In this document: piece by piece, positions 37,768 through 48,456 of the stretch
How the letters are laid out: each line of letters begins with the position of its first letter
How positions within the stretch are numbered: the first letter of the stretch is position 1
From: Dipetalonema caudispina
Lineage: Eukaryota; Nematoda; Chromadorea; Rhabditida; Onchocercidae
Reading direction: 5' to 3'
DNA length: 64,000 nucleotides
Assembly: GCA_013365325.1 (NCBI GenBank)
Contig: JABVXV010000190.1
Coordinates: 21,494 to 85,493, forward strand
Notes under the pieces: model-generated
Told to the model about the DNA's origin: nothing
The model's input: only the letters and a program-made list of their open reading frames with translations
Databases searched by the model: none
Translations under genes and position numbers: made by a program

Positions 37768-38503
37768 TTTTGTAATTAAAATGATTCAAATGCCAATCCA
37801 GGTGTCGCTGAGATGTAACCTCTACTAAGAATAAACTTAAAATTTTCTATTAAATTTTATTAATATATCGATCGTGCTGGAAAATTCTGTGATTTTACCC
37901 TTTTATTGAATCAAAAAAGAAAAGGAGAAATGATTCTATACCCATAATCTGATGAATGAAAAATCAGAAAATGCCTGATTTAGTTAACGATGATTTCGGC
38001 TGCTTTTTCCTTTTTTTTTTTTTTCCAAGATCCCTTATTACAAGTCATGTCAACTGTTACGTATGAACAAATGTCACATATAAGACGACAATCTATTTAG
38101 ATGGAAAATGAGGCTTAACATTTGAAATTTTCCTGCCTTCAACGAACCGATTGTTGATATCGTTTTTGGCAATTCAATGCTGATAAAATAAAATTTAAAA
38201 TTGGTGGAAATTAGGACTAGACATTTTTTTTGTGAATGAACTTCCCTTAAAAATCATTTGGAGCAAAGATTAAAATTTAGCTGACTCAATAAGGAACCAT
38301 GAATTTAACTTCCTTGAATCAACTTCTTTTCGTCTTAAAGTCGCAATATACGTAACCTATAGCTATATATAGCTGAAATGATAAACGTGAGAAACTTGAC
38401 GTTTTCAAATCCGATTTTGACAACTACATGATATATGTAGAAGGCATACAAAATTAATTTAATTTTTGACAATATAATTGTGGTTATAAAGTTTGGTCAC
38501 TTA
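37768..38503. other. Convergent intergenic region
   Basis: Between the PDZ gene (+) and an unrecognised minus-strand gene. AT-rich; T-run near 38007-38024; nothing coding seen. Confidence 0.5.
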
Positions 38504-39528
38504 TTAGAATGAACAAGATCGATGTAATGTGAAATAGTTGGATCGAATAGCATTGATATAATTCCGGCGATTAAATGATGCACTTCTTTGGTTAATGTTA
38601 GCTATCGGTTTAGCAGTTGATGTACTGCTATTGGTTCGAGACATGTGGAGTTGCATGGATTGATCATATCTGCATGGCGACTTAGTATTTATCTCACCCG
38701 AATATACCTGTAAAGTTGTAGAACTTATCCTCTATACAATGACGATATTGTGACTTCTTTGTGATACATCTAGGGGAATCAAATTGTAAGTTAGCTAATA
38801 CCTTAAATTTGGCATAGTTACACATCGGAAAAGAGTCACTCAGAGAATCTGGAAAATTGATGCTGTATTCGGTCGAAAGATCCATCTTTCCGCTTGACCG
38901 AAATGGATATAAGTGTGAAATCTTTGGTATGGAACTTTCCTGATAAATTAGTGAACCTGATGCCATCGTCTCCGGATCTCATCGAAAGCCATATGTAATC
39001 GGAGCTTCTGAATTTCTTCTTCAAGCTGACGCTTACATACACATGGTTGTAGATACTGCAAATATTTATATTAATTAAGGTTTCAGATGACTAACAAACA
39101 ACTGAGTTCGCTTCACTTAAAGAACCTTAAGAATGCCAGGATTTTAAAACTTTTGAACTTTCATTCTACCACTGTGATTCGGACGGAGAGTGTGCATGAA
39201 ATCGATAACCTTATTTTTTTCAATATCAATAGATTCCTTGTCTCCCACGACAAGTGTCATATTACGACGATTCTGAAATTCTGGCACAATTCGTATTTCC
39301 AAACTCATCGGTTTCCACAATTGTTTCATGAAAAAGTGTGCTAATGCTGAATCAACCATCTAAAATGTAAAATTAAAGCACTGCAAATTCTCTCAGGGAA
39401 ATCGAAATTCTTTTAAACATAATTGCACTAACTTCAGGTATAATCGCCAAATCACTATCATACGCATTCCGTAGTTTGTACAGATTAGGGTCTGAATCGT
39501 GTTGCATTCTCGAACAACCGGATAACAC
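38504..39528 (-). CDS. Unrecognised protein, 3'-terminal four exons
   Basis: Four minus-strand segments bounded by usable splice sites, all phase 0, in transcription order: 39433-39528, 39159-39359, 38957-39055, 38504-38707. Together 199 residues ending in TAA; no start codon, so the 5' part must lie further upstream. Features: LYKLRNAYDSDLAIIPEMVD (helical), a beta-like stretch MSLEIRIVPEFQNRRNMTLVV, a coiled-coil-like CKRQLEEEIQKLRLHMAFDE, and a Ser/Asn-rich, basic, disordered tail. I do not recognise the family. A segment around 40333-40390 on the same strand (NFLRCNLPEMMQYGVIKSG, with donor GTAAGA) could be an earlier exon, but its phase does not fit the first exon here. An alternative frame across 38840-39050 is also open, so exon 3 is the weakest part. 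Confidence 0.48.
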
Positions 39529-41160
39529 CTTATCAAAAAAAAAAAAAGATAAATAAATTGAACATGAGTTAAAATTAACAAATCTTTATAGAATAAAATT
39601 TGCAAAATCAAGTTAGTGGGAAAAATTTCAATATTGTCCCGAAAATTTCAGTTTTGAATTTTTTCAGAAATCATCAAAAACTTTCCGAAATTTTTTCCAA
39701 GAAACGTTTTCTCAAAAAAAAAGAAATCGAAAATTCGTTTTTCAAAAATTACATCGAAATGAAAGAAACGGGGGGGATTTAGAATCTTTCTAAAAAATGA
39801 CCTCCATCTTTTTTTCCTTCATTTGTCCCAATTTTGCATGATTTGTCTATAACAGAGTATAAAACTATCCTAAGACTTGTCAATTCATAAGGCCAATGAT
39901 TGTGAATGCCAAGAAGGAAAGAGGTAAAATTTAAACTTTTGTAATACCACCACCTTCAGCCAACAGTGAATTAAACAAGACGAATTTCACAGTTGAGATT
40001 GAAATGATTGTTGATATCATGTACTGAATGATCGAATGATAATGATGATGATGATGATGAAATTCCAACAGCTAATTCATTAGCTTCTTGTTTTCAAAAT
40101 TTATTTTTAAAGAAAGGATTTATTTCATAGCAAAAAGAAGAAAAGAATTGAAATATTTACATAGCTGTAATCATGAAATATGTTAAATTATGGAGAGGGT
40201 ATATGTGTTTGTGTGTGTGACAAGTAAACTGGTTATATTGTTTTGAAATCTTGTTTTGAAGTTTTAAATGCTTTGATAACAGATGACTGTCTTCAGGTAA
40301 TAAATTATTGGACGTCTTTTTAGGTTAACTTTTCTCTTACCGATACCAGATTTTATTACTCCATATTGCATCATTTCCGGCAAATTGCAACGCAAGAAGT
40401 TTTTACTCGTATGATTTATGGAATTATTGTTTGAATTTAAAGAAAAAGAAATTGATAAGTTTTTAAGAATTGTGAATCATTTCATTTTTTGCAACATGCT
40501 TTTAAAGCAATGGAAAATTCGTCTTCACGCCATTCATATCTTCATAAATTTATATCATCAAAATTTAGATAATATATTTGAAATATTGAACAGAATTGTA
40601 CAAACTATATCCATTTATTTGTATTATATTTTAATAGTGTTGATCTTAAAAAATTTTAATTAACTTTTCATTTTAAGAATGTCTACTGTTCATTTGATAT
40701 GATACTTTGCTTTGCTTTTAGCAAATATTGATTTCATCAAATGATAAATATAATTATCATGCAAGGAAATCTTGACATGCGATCATTTCTATCATAAATT
40801 TGGCATATGTCACCATTCATTCTCCTGTTTGTCCTCTTTCATTAATGATCATTCACCTTCATATATTGTTATGCACTACTCTGATACGTAATTCTACTTT
40901 CAAATGTTGATCATGTACGATATCTAACCTGATTTAATATATTGCTAATAAAAGTTTAATTAAGTTTTTCAAGCTAGATTTAAATATCTTAACTAATTAA
41001 CATGAAATAATTGATTTTCTAATTAACTTAACTTTGTCTTACCTCATTCAAATTAACTTCCTCATCTAAATCTTTCGAAGTAAATGGATTTGGAAAACAA
41101 TATTACTATTACTATTTGGAAAACAATATTGCTACTTTCTTAACTTAAAATTGATTTAGG
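39529..41160. other. AT-rich region, possible 5' part of unrecognised gene
   Basis: Contains the candidate exon at 40333-40390 (-), a short ATG repeat near 40041-40062 and TG dinucleotides near 40205-40220. A plus-strand frame at 40418-40663 is AT-driven and unconvincing. Confidence 0.4.
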
Positions 41161-41287
41161 TACAACTAATGATGAATGAATATTCAACTCATTTAAACTA
41201 TCATCGATCTATCTATCTATTACCCATTGCTAGACACGATGACAACGACATCTTGTCGTCCGTTGGTGCCATCGTTGATATGAGATA

Positions 41288-41340
41288 TGTGATGTATGTA
41301 TGTATGTGTATGTGTGTATGTGTGTGTGTGTGTGTGTATT
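41288..41340. repeat. (TATG)n/(TG)n microsatellite
   Basis: TATG tetranucleotides grading into TG dinucleotides. Confidence 0.95.
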
Positions 41341-42009
41341 GGATTTGGGTATTGTTGTGGTTAATGATGACTCACTCATTCATTTTTCATCACCCCAATT
41401 TCTTTGAAGACATACATCAGTTTTTCGTTTATATTCTAAAATGTCACCCTTTTTTTTTTTTTTTTTTTTTTTTTATTCTTACATTTTCTCTTATAAATTT
41501 TTTCGAAAGAACCATTTCATTGTTAAAATTGTTTATCTTTTTTTTTTTTTTTCTCCCTCCCCCTCCCTCTCTCCATTTATATTACTTTGATCTCAATAAA
41601 TCGGTTGATTATTTGATGAATTTAACATGATTAAATTTGTTAACATTCAAAAATAGCTATGAAAATTATCATGCAACATATCCGCAAAATAACCGGATAG
41701 CATCTATTTTTACTTCATAAATTTTAGATTTTATTACGATGTATTTAATTACTAAGATTATGTAGTGAAATTTTATAATGTTTAAATTTGTGAAAAATAT
41801 TACTAATGGCATCAAAGTTGTTTTTACATTTCAAATAATTAATAAATTTTGTCGTCCACTTTATGACTTTTATTTCTCAACTTTTTGACTTATTAGCATT
41901 CTTTAATTTATTTAATATAAAAAATACGAATCTATATTATATCTTAATATGTTCTTTCTTCTCCTTTTCTTTTCTAAATAAATTCTTTTGGCATATTTAT
42001 ATCTTTTGA

Positions 42010-42240
42010 ATAATGTATACATCATCGATTTGCTCATCATTTAATGTATACATCATCAATCTGCTCATCGTCGATTTGTTCACATCGATCTGTTCATACC
42101 GATCTGTTCATTTTCATCTGTTGTATACATCATCGATCTGCTCATCATCAATCTGCTCACAATGATCTGTTCATCATCTAATCTATGTATCATCATCGAT
42201 CTACTGTTCATCATCTCATCTTGTAAACTGTATCAGTCAT
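42010..42240. repeat. Degenerate tandem repeat rich in ATCATCGATCTGCTC
   Basis: The 15-18-base motif recurs with changes (GTATACATCATCGATCTGCT, CATCGATCTGTTC, CATCATCAATCTGCTC) roughly ten times, with spacing that drifts. A minisatellite-like array, too degenerate for a fixed period by eye. Confidence 0.7.
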
Positions 42241-42326
42241 CATTTCATTTCACTCTTTATTGTTTTTTTTTTTTTCAATCCCACTTATTTAAACTGAACC
42301 ATGAAATAATGTCATCATTTTCGTAG

Positions 42327-42357
<31 letters not shown>

Positions 42358-42361
42358 CTGT

Positions 42362-42547
42362 GCAATTCGGATATTATTTAACCAACAATCTAATTATCCG
42401 GGTCGCTTCGGCAATTCTATTTTCGTCAAGGTACGGCTCTATATTGACCCTATCTATCTAGACCTACGACAACCATATCAACAATTGCTGTTAGTGCCAT
42501 GTTGTGCACAGGTTGAAATTTATGGACATGTTAAATCAATATATTAG
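42362..42547 (+). other. Orphan coding-like frame
   Basis: Sixty-one sense codons then TAG, in a patch clearly richer in G+C than its surroundings. It includes NYPGRFGNSIFVKVRLYIDP and then LVPCCAQVEIYGH. Possible donors are at 42431 (AAG|GTACGG) and 42512 (CAG|GTTGAA). A long poly-T tract lies directly upstream and I see no acceptor AG between the tract and the frame. Not recognised; an isolated exon, a processed fragment or chance. Confidence 0.3.
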
Positions 42548-43221
42548 AATATAGGGAGGTTTTTTTTTTTTTTAAGTCATCTTGATTGCCGATTTACTGT
42601 CTTCATTCTAATTTGTTCCTAATAATCATAACAATGATGATAATTGATAGGGTATCCTTATAGATCATTTACAAAAGCAAATCCTTAATTATTTATTCGT
42701 AATGATTACATATTGGTTTCAGGATTTATTCTTTAAAATTTAAGAAGAAGAAAAAGAATTTCTTCTCCTTAAACGATTTTTGTTTCATTCCGTTTCTTTT
42801 TCCGTTTATATTTATAAATGTTTACATCAATGATAATAATGCTGCGTTTACGCATGCGATAACTTGCAATTTTTTGCGGCTGCAATCAACAATATTGTTG
42901 AAATGATCATCACTTTCATTTCAACTGCTATGCCGTATTACGTACCGTTCGTACGGATTTCCTGCTCAAATTCTGTTCTGATGTAAGGAATTTGCGATTC
43001 TCAAATAGTGTGATGTTAACCTATCCAAACTGAACGTTCAAATTGCTGTCGCAATTCTTTCAAGAAAACATTAAGTATTTCAATCACTTTTAGAATGATT
43101 ATTCATCATCAATCATTTTGCACTTCGAATTTCAAATTCTAATGTTCATCACATTGACTTACACTTGCATTGACATCAACCATTTCATAATCCATTTTTC
43201 AACTTCTACAATATACTCAAT

Positions 43222-43393
43222 ATTCTTATCAGTGTCTTTTTACAATTATTATTATTATCACTACTGGACTTGATTGACATTCTTATCAGTGTATTTTTAT
43301 AATTATTATTATTATCACTACTGGACTTGGTCAACATTCTTATCAGTTTATTTTTGTCATTATTCTTATCACTAGTGGACTTTATTATCAGTG
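43222..43393. repeat. 57-bp tandem repeat, three copies
   Basis: Copies begin at 43222, 43279 and 43336, each with ATTCTTATCAG, a T-rich stretch, ATTATTATTATCACTACTGG-like sequence and GGACTT. The third copy is the most diverged and truncated. Confidence 0.85.
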
Positions 43394-43713
43394 TGTATCA
43401 TCAATGTTGGAATTGATCGATTTTGCATGAAACTTTCTCTTAGCTACTTCATCACTATGTGAAACTGGTAAGGATCCGATCATAATAGGTAACTTGAATG
43501 GAAAGAAGAAAGCTTCCATTAGCATGTGAAATATGGGTGACAGGGAGAGCGATAGCATTTACCGGTAATGTTTGGTTCAACACATTCCAAAATTACTACA
43601 TTATATTTCTGAGCAAAGAATAAATTGATTTCATTCAAATCGATACAAGATTTACTGTCACAAATTGAGAAAAAGACAACGCTGTATCGGATTACAAACA
43701 GGACACTTTAGAT

Positions 43714-43783
43714 CATTCCTGAGATGCATTCACATCATATTTAACTCCATTTATCCCGATCGAAATAAAATGTCTCAGGAATG
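43714..43783. ncRNA. 70-nt hairpin, pre-microRNA-like
   Basis: CATTCCTGAGA at 43714-43724 is fully complementary to TCTCAGGAATG at 43773-43783; after a two-base bulge four more bases (CATT/AATG) pair. The total length suits a microRNA precursor, but the inner ~38 bases pair poorly and the arms match no microRNA I can recall. Strand not determined. Confidence 0.33.
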
Positions 43784-43959
43784 CTAAAATATGAATACTG
43801 ATTGAAATTTGTGTAATAAATGATTATTAAGAAGGCAGAGATACATATTTTGATACTTAATATATCCATTCATTATCACTATTTCAATCATTGTTAAACT
43901 CCTTATTTACGTGGCTTACCTAATTTCCCGGATCATAATTCTCATTAGTTACTGGAACT

Positions 43960-44296
43960 TTATTATTATTATTATTATTTTCATTATTAATGTTAATATT
44001 ATTATTGTTATTATTATTATTTATTATTTATCAATTTATTATTTATTATTTATTGTTTATTATTTATTATTTGTTATTCATTATTCATTATTTACTATTT
44101 ATTATTTATTATTTGTCATTTATCATTTATTATTTACTATTTATTATTTATTATTTATCATTTATTATTTATTACCTATTATTCATTATTTATTATTTAT
44201 TATTTATTATTTATTATTTATTATTTATTATTTATTATTTATTATTACTCATTATTTATTATTATTATTAATTATTATTATTAATTATTATCATTG
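43960..44296. repeat. (TTATTATTTA)n low-complexity array
   Basis: About 330 bases of TTA/TTTA units with rare G or C changes. It opens two long artificial Ile/Leu/Tyr-rich frames that are not genes. Confidence 0.95.
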
Positions 44297-45640
44297 CGAA
44301 TTTTTGGATTGTAGCGTTTGAATTCTATTACTTGAGTTCCGATCAAAAATCTAGGAAGAAATGAAGTTATGAAAAACATAGTAATAATTATTATTGTCAT
44401 CATGAGGATAATTATAAGATTGTGACTTCAGTGATATTTATAGATATTGCTACAGTGATTATCACTGTTACTGTGGATAGGACTGATAATCCATCATCAT
44501 TATAATTATCACTATAATGATATCAGTAGGCTATTTTTATTGCCGTTATCATTATATCACTCTCATTGTTATGATTCATAATAACGTTTGCAGTTGTCAA
44601 AAATCACAAATTATGAAATAACGACGAATTAACAGTAACTATCGGGAACAGTGCTTTGGTTCCCTCTCCCTATATACTGGGGTATCGATGATATATGTTG
44701 AAGATGATTCAGAGATTTAAATAGTGAATGGTGGAAAGAATCACGAAAGCCTTCCATTCTCATCATAGCTTATTTCTTCTCCTATTTAATATGCATACAT
44801 AATAATATTCAGATTTTCTATCAACATTCTTTCAATGTGTAAATAAAATAAAAATAGAAATTAAAGAAAAAAAATTAGGGTAATAGAAAATTGGACAACA
44901 ATTATAAGTAATGAATTTGCTAAAAAGTGTACTTTACTAAATTCACGTGATGCTATCACGTGTTTACGAGAATATATTTGAGAAAATTACGATTGATAAG
45001 TGGAGATAACATTTATGTCACAGCGGGACTTTCAAGGCTTCACGAGCATTAAGATGAAACATAAAAATTCGATACGGTTGGTTGGTATGACAGGACAATT
45101 GTTTAGGAGTATCCGGGATAGGGCGGTCTGGTATTTGAGAGGTTTTGTTTGTTCAATTATTCTCTTGTATGGTTCAGTCAAAATATTGAAATTATCATTA
45201 ATCGATATCTGAAATTATTTCAAAACATTTTCAAATGACTAAATTCTTTGACATTTACCGCATGAATGACTTCCAGATTCTAAATTCTCTTTGTAGAAAT
45301 TCAAGATTTTCGAACTTAGTTCCTGTGAGATTTTGATTATTACTTTCCATGTTTAAATTTTTGTACCTACTTTAGAAGCTTGTTAGGATCAGTTATGTAT
45401 CTGACGTTTCTCTCGGTCAAACAGTGTGGGGATTGATGCTTTTATCAATTGATGTTAGTCTCCTTTTGATATCTCTTTCATTAGTTTACTTTTTTTTCTC
45501 GTTAAATACCACTCGCTTGATATCTTGATGGCAACGTCTTTCACTTAGTTTTAGCAGCCATACTTCTAATTCTATCAGTGTTGTGAGTAGCGCTGCTATG
45601 AATTTTTATGGTATATTTTTTATCCGCGATTCGTTTCTTT
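44297..45640. other. Region upstream of profilin
   Basis: AT-rich with further ATT/ATC-rich simple sequence to about 44580. No exon recognised. A T-rich stretch before 45650 ends in the profilin acceptor. Confidence 0.45.
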
Positions 45641-45649
45641 TACTTTTCA

Positions 45650-45651
45650 GA
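45650..45651 (+). promoter_or_regulatory. Putative trans-splice acceptor of profilin
   Basis: TTTACTTTTCAG ends at 45650, 23 bases before the profilin ATG; a second AG at 45671-45672 is possible. Confidence 0.5.
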
Positions 45652-45673
45652 CCGCTCAATCAATAATTGCAGA

Positions 45674-45983
45674 ATGTCTGGCTGGGCCGCTTATATTAAG
45701 AATCTGCTTGATTCAAGTCAAGGTATACAACGAGCTGCTATTATTGGTTATCCAGACGGTTCTGTATGGGCAAGGTCCGAAGGTGACCGTGAATTCCGGG
45801 TAATAGTTCTTACTAAATTGTTTCATAACAGTCATCTTTTATGGTTATTTTTCCAGCCATCACAGATTTGATTTCGTTTTTTGTCAAGAAACGCTGATTG
45901 ATGCATATATGTCACTTTAAAATGTTTGTTTGAATGTTAACCAAATCACTGATTATCAAAAATATCAATTTCTCCTAGCCATC

Positions 45984-46023
<40 letters not shown>

Positions 46024-47031
46024 GAAACGTTGAATATATATATATATATTGATATTTCCATTAGTTTAACAGTTAAAATAAAAACTCCATTAACTGACTT
46101 ATCTTCATTTTACAGTAATGATTAGATAATGTTTTGCAGGCGACAGACGAAGAGTTAAAAAAATTTGTTGGCTTATATGATCATATTGAAAAGGTTCCAG
46201 CTGTTGGTTGCGATTTGGAAGGTGATTCTTGCATAATTTCTTCCCAAATAATCTAATACTGCCCAGTGGTTTCGTGGAATTCATTATTCCATGGTAATAT
46301 GGCTTCTCTAGGATACGTTCTTCTAGAACGCACATGGTTCCAACCGCCGGGCAGTTTCGTCAAATTAATGTATTACTTCTTTTTGATTGCTTTTTAGGCT
46401 TTTGGTGATTTCATTTTGATTTATCTGGAATAAACTACGGTTTAGTGGTAGTTTGGTCTACTTCGTAATCATTTTTGAAAGAGGAACGTGGAAAAGCATT
46501 CCTGTAAGTGAAGTATTTTCAGGAAGGCTGATAGCCGAAACCTTTTTATAGGAGAGGGAAGGATAGAAAGAGGGTGAGATCCTCGTACGAATCTGCAGAT
46601 TGGTAGAACCATTCATCCATTGAATTTTCTTAATGAATAGACTTTGAATTATCTTGTTGTAGGTGTGCATTATATAGTGCCACGAACGGAACAGAATCTC
46701 ATTTTTGGTAAGCGCGATAAAACTGGAATATTTGCAGCTAAAACTAAATCAGGTCTTTTGTTTGTTTTATTGTACTCCTTGTCATAATTGCTATAATGAT
46801 AAGCTATGTTCCAAAGCCGAAGTAATTTCATAGAGTTTTCCACATATCCATTTACTCAGGATAATGTGCAAGGAACGTAACGTTTATGTAATTATGCAAT
46901 ACTACATGATATTTGAATTTTAGCGTAAATTTTCAGCTGTGCTAATTGCTTGCTATAAGGGAGAAAATGCGGCAGAGGTACGTGTAGCAGTTGAGAAACT
47001 TGCGCAATATTTAATGGATTCTGGATACTGA
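45674..47031 (+). CDS. Profilin
   Basis: Binds monomeric actin, poly-proline ligands and phosphoinositides, feeding actin to formins at barbed ends. Four exons, 45674-45799, 46140-46221, 46663-46752 and 46937-47031, total 393 nt, hence 130 residues, the normal profilin size. The N-terminal MSGWAAYIKNLLDSS is the classic W..Y poly-proline-binding helix; IIGYPDGSVWARS follows. The middle holds GVHYIVPRTEQNLIFGKRD, then TGIFAAKTKSAVLIACYKG. The C-terminal helix AAEVRVAVEKLAQYLMDSGY ends in the typical aromatic residue and stop. Start chosen because the W..Y helix must begin here and an acceptor lies just upstream. Intron 2 contains a strong hairpin at 46258-46355. Which nematode profilin paralogue (pfn-1, -2 or -3 type) it represents is not decided. 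Confidence 0.95.
45981..46050. repeat. (TA)n microsatellites in profilin intron 1
   Basis: TA runs at about 45987-46021 and 46035-46049, separated by a short unique piece. Confidence 0.9.
46258..46355. ncRNA. 98-nt inverted-repeat element in profilin intron 2
   Basis: ACTGCCCAGTGGTT at 46258-46271 pairs with AACCGCCGGGCAGT at 46342-46355: 13 of 14 positions including one G-U. Inside, TGGAAT/ATTCCA and CGTTC/GAACG form two smaller stems, so the whole folds like a multi-arm structure. GGTTCCAACC resembles a tRNA B box but lacks the invariant GTTCRA, and I cannot draw a proper cloverleaf. It may be a small hairpin transposon, a structured RNA or a decayed tRNA-like element. Confidence 0.4.
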
Positions 47032-47667
47032 AACTGTCGAATTGATGTTGTCAGCGTCACGAAAGAACATTTCACTTTCAGACAGAATCATCAACTTATG
47101 AGTGCTTTTGTTTTAAAATTTTTTTTACGCAGAACCTTAGAAATTTTGCATCATTTTATGATCTGAAACTTTGTACTTTAGAGGTTCTCGCAGACTAGTA
47201 TGTCCCCTTCTTTTTGGTCGAATCACGCATTCGCCGTCGTTCTCTTATTCTGCTAAGTTATTTATTTTCAGTCTTCCATTCTCACATTTCGATTTGTTAT
47301 TGTCATTCCTAGAAGAAACAAATTTTGACTACATTTCAGATTTCATTTTAACTGTTTGTTACAATATTTCTTCGACTTCTTTTCTAAGCATAACTCTTGC
47401 ATCACCACTTTCTTTTGCAACCATTCCAACCATTCTTTCTTTAACTAAATCGTTTTTTTTTTTCGTTTGTCTTTTTTTTTGCATTTTAAGCACCGCTTTG
47501 TTTTACAGGTTATGGAATGATTTCCGACAGCTAGCATTCAAAGATTTAAATGAGACATCTTGTATTAGCAGGTTTGAAAAACTAAAATCAAAAAATACCC
47601 CTTACTATTCACAAAAGGCTTGGAAGTTTGCTGTTTTTTTTCTTTTTTTTTTTGCGTTATAAAGACT
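47032..47667. other. 3' flank of profilin
   Basis: A plus-strand frame stays open from 47171 to 47662 (about 163 codons) but contains no ATG and is dominated by Phe, Ser and Leu from T-rich DNA. The part after 47510 (LWNDFRQLAFKDLNETSCIS) looks more protein-like and follows an acceptor-like TTTTACAG. Probably 3' untranslated sequence. Confidence 0.35.
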
Positions 47668-47673
47668 TTTATT
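47668..47673 (-). other. Candidate polyadenylation signal
   Basis: AATAAA on the minus strand, about 36 bases beyond the stop codon at 47709. Confidence 0.5.
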
Positions 47674-47708
47674 ATGCGAAGACAGTGCGATGAAAGTAGA
47701 AGATGAAA

Positions 47709-47972
47709 TCAAGAAGTATATGTTGATGGAGTTGTAGGCATAAAGAATTGGTGGACGGCTCCACTATTAAATTTCAACTGTAGACTTTTGTGTTGATCTT
47801 CATATCTGGATACGTTTATGATGAAGAAAGTGTTGAAGATACGCGCTTGTCTTTCTTTTTTCTTATCAGCTAGTTTTGAGGTATCCCATGTATCAGCCAC
47901 CATTGCCATGGCAGATTTGCAGGCAATAACTTGGCCGTTTCGCTTGTACTTCGTTTTTTTCCAGTGCTTGTA
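47709..47972 (-). CDS. Possible last exon of an unrecognised gene
   Basis: An open frame on the minus strand runs from about 47972 to a TGA at 47709 and encodes roughly 87 residues, including NGQVIACKSAMAMVADTWDT, then SKLADKKKERQARIFNTFF and an ending MPTTPSTYTS. AATAAA follows on the same strand at 47668-47673, in the right place for a 3' end. The 5' boundary may be an acceptor near 47970 (ATACAAG). Not recognised. It lies 1.6 kb downstream of elongin C on the same strand, so an operon partner or part of a longer gene with the frame at 48457-48750 are both possible. Confidence 0.35.
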   Translation of the reverse strand, partial: YKHWKKTKYKRNGQVIACKSAMAMVADTWDTSKLADKKKERQARIFNTFFIINVSRYEDQHKSLQLKFNSGAVHQFFMPTTPSTYTS

Positions 47973-48456
47973 TCAGTTTCAATTATAATTAGTTCTCTTT
48001 GTAAACGATTTCTATGTTTTTTGTTTGATTTTCTAAGATAATACGGTTATTTGATTATTCTTTATGCACTCTGCTTGAATTGCCGTGTTTTTTTTTTTTG
48101 GTTACATAAAGTCCGTTTAACTTAAAAGATTTCCATCCGTTGCAAGAATAAATATTCTAGAATATCTTTTTCTCTGTTATAAAAGTTGAAAGCATGTCAG
48201 CTACAATGGGATTATATTTCTCCGTTATTTCAGAGAAAAACAGACAACGGTGTAATGTGTTGTAAACTGTAATTAATGAAGATGAAAATAACATGAAGAT
48301 TAAAGATACGACACAGGCTCGGGAAACTGTTCGTTTGTTCTCAGAAAATTCCTTTTAGTCCCTTCGAGAATTTCTTTCTAAAATCCCCTTCCTTATTTTA
48401 CGCGTTCGATCGCAGGGTTTCGGTGACATACACATATTTGATAGGTGTTAACCTTT

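Noticed and set aside
41169..41630. 153-codon plus-strand open frame
   Set aside because: Its second half is produced by a TG/TATG microsatellite and poly-T tracts; no splice or family support.
43911..44321. Two long Ile/Leu/Tyr-rich open frames
   Set aside because: They are translations of the TTATTATTTA array and carry no information.
46258..46355. Intronic element as a tRNA gene
   Set aside because: B-box-like GGTTCCAACC lacks the invariant GTTCRA, no A box fits, and the terminal stem is 14 bp instead of an acceptor plus T arm.
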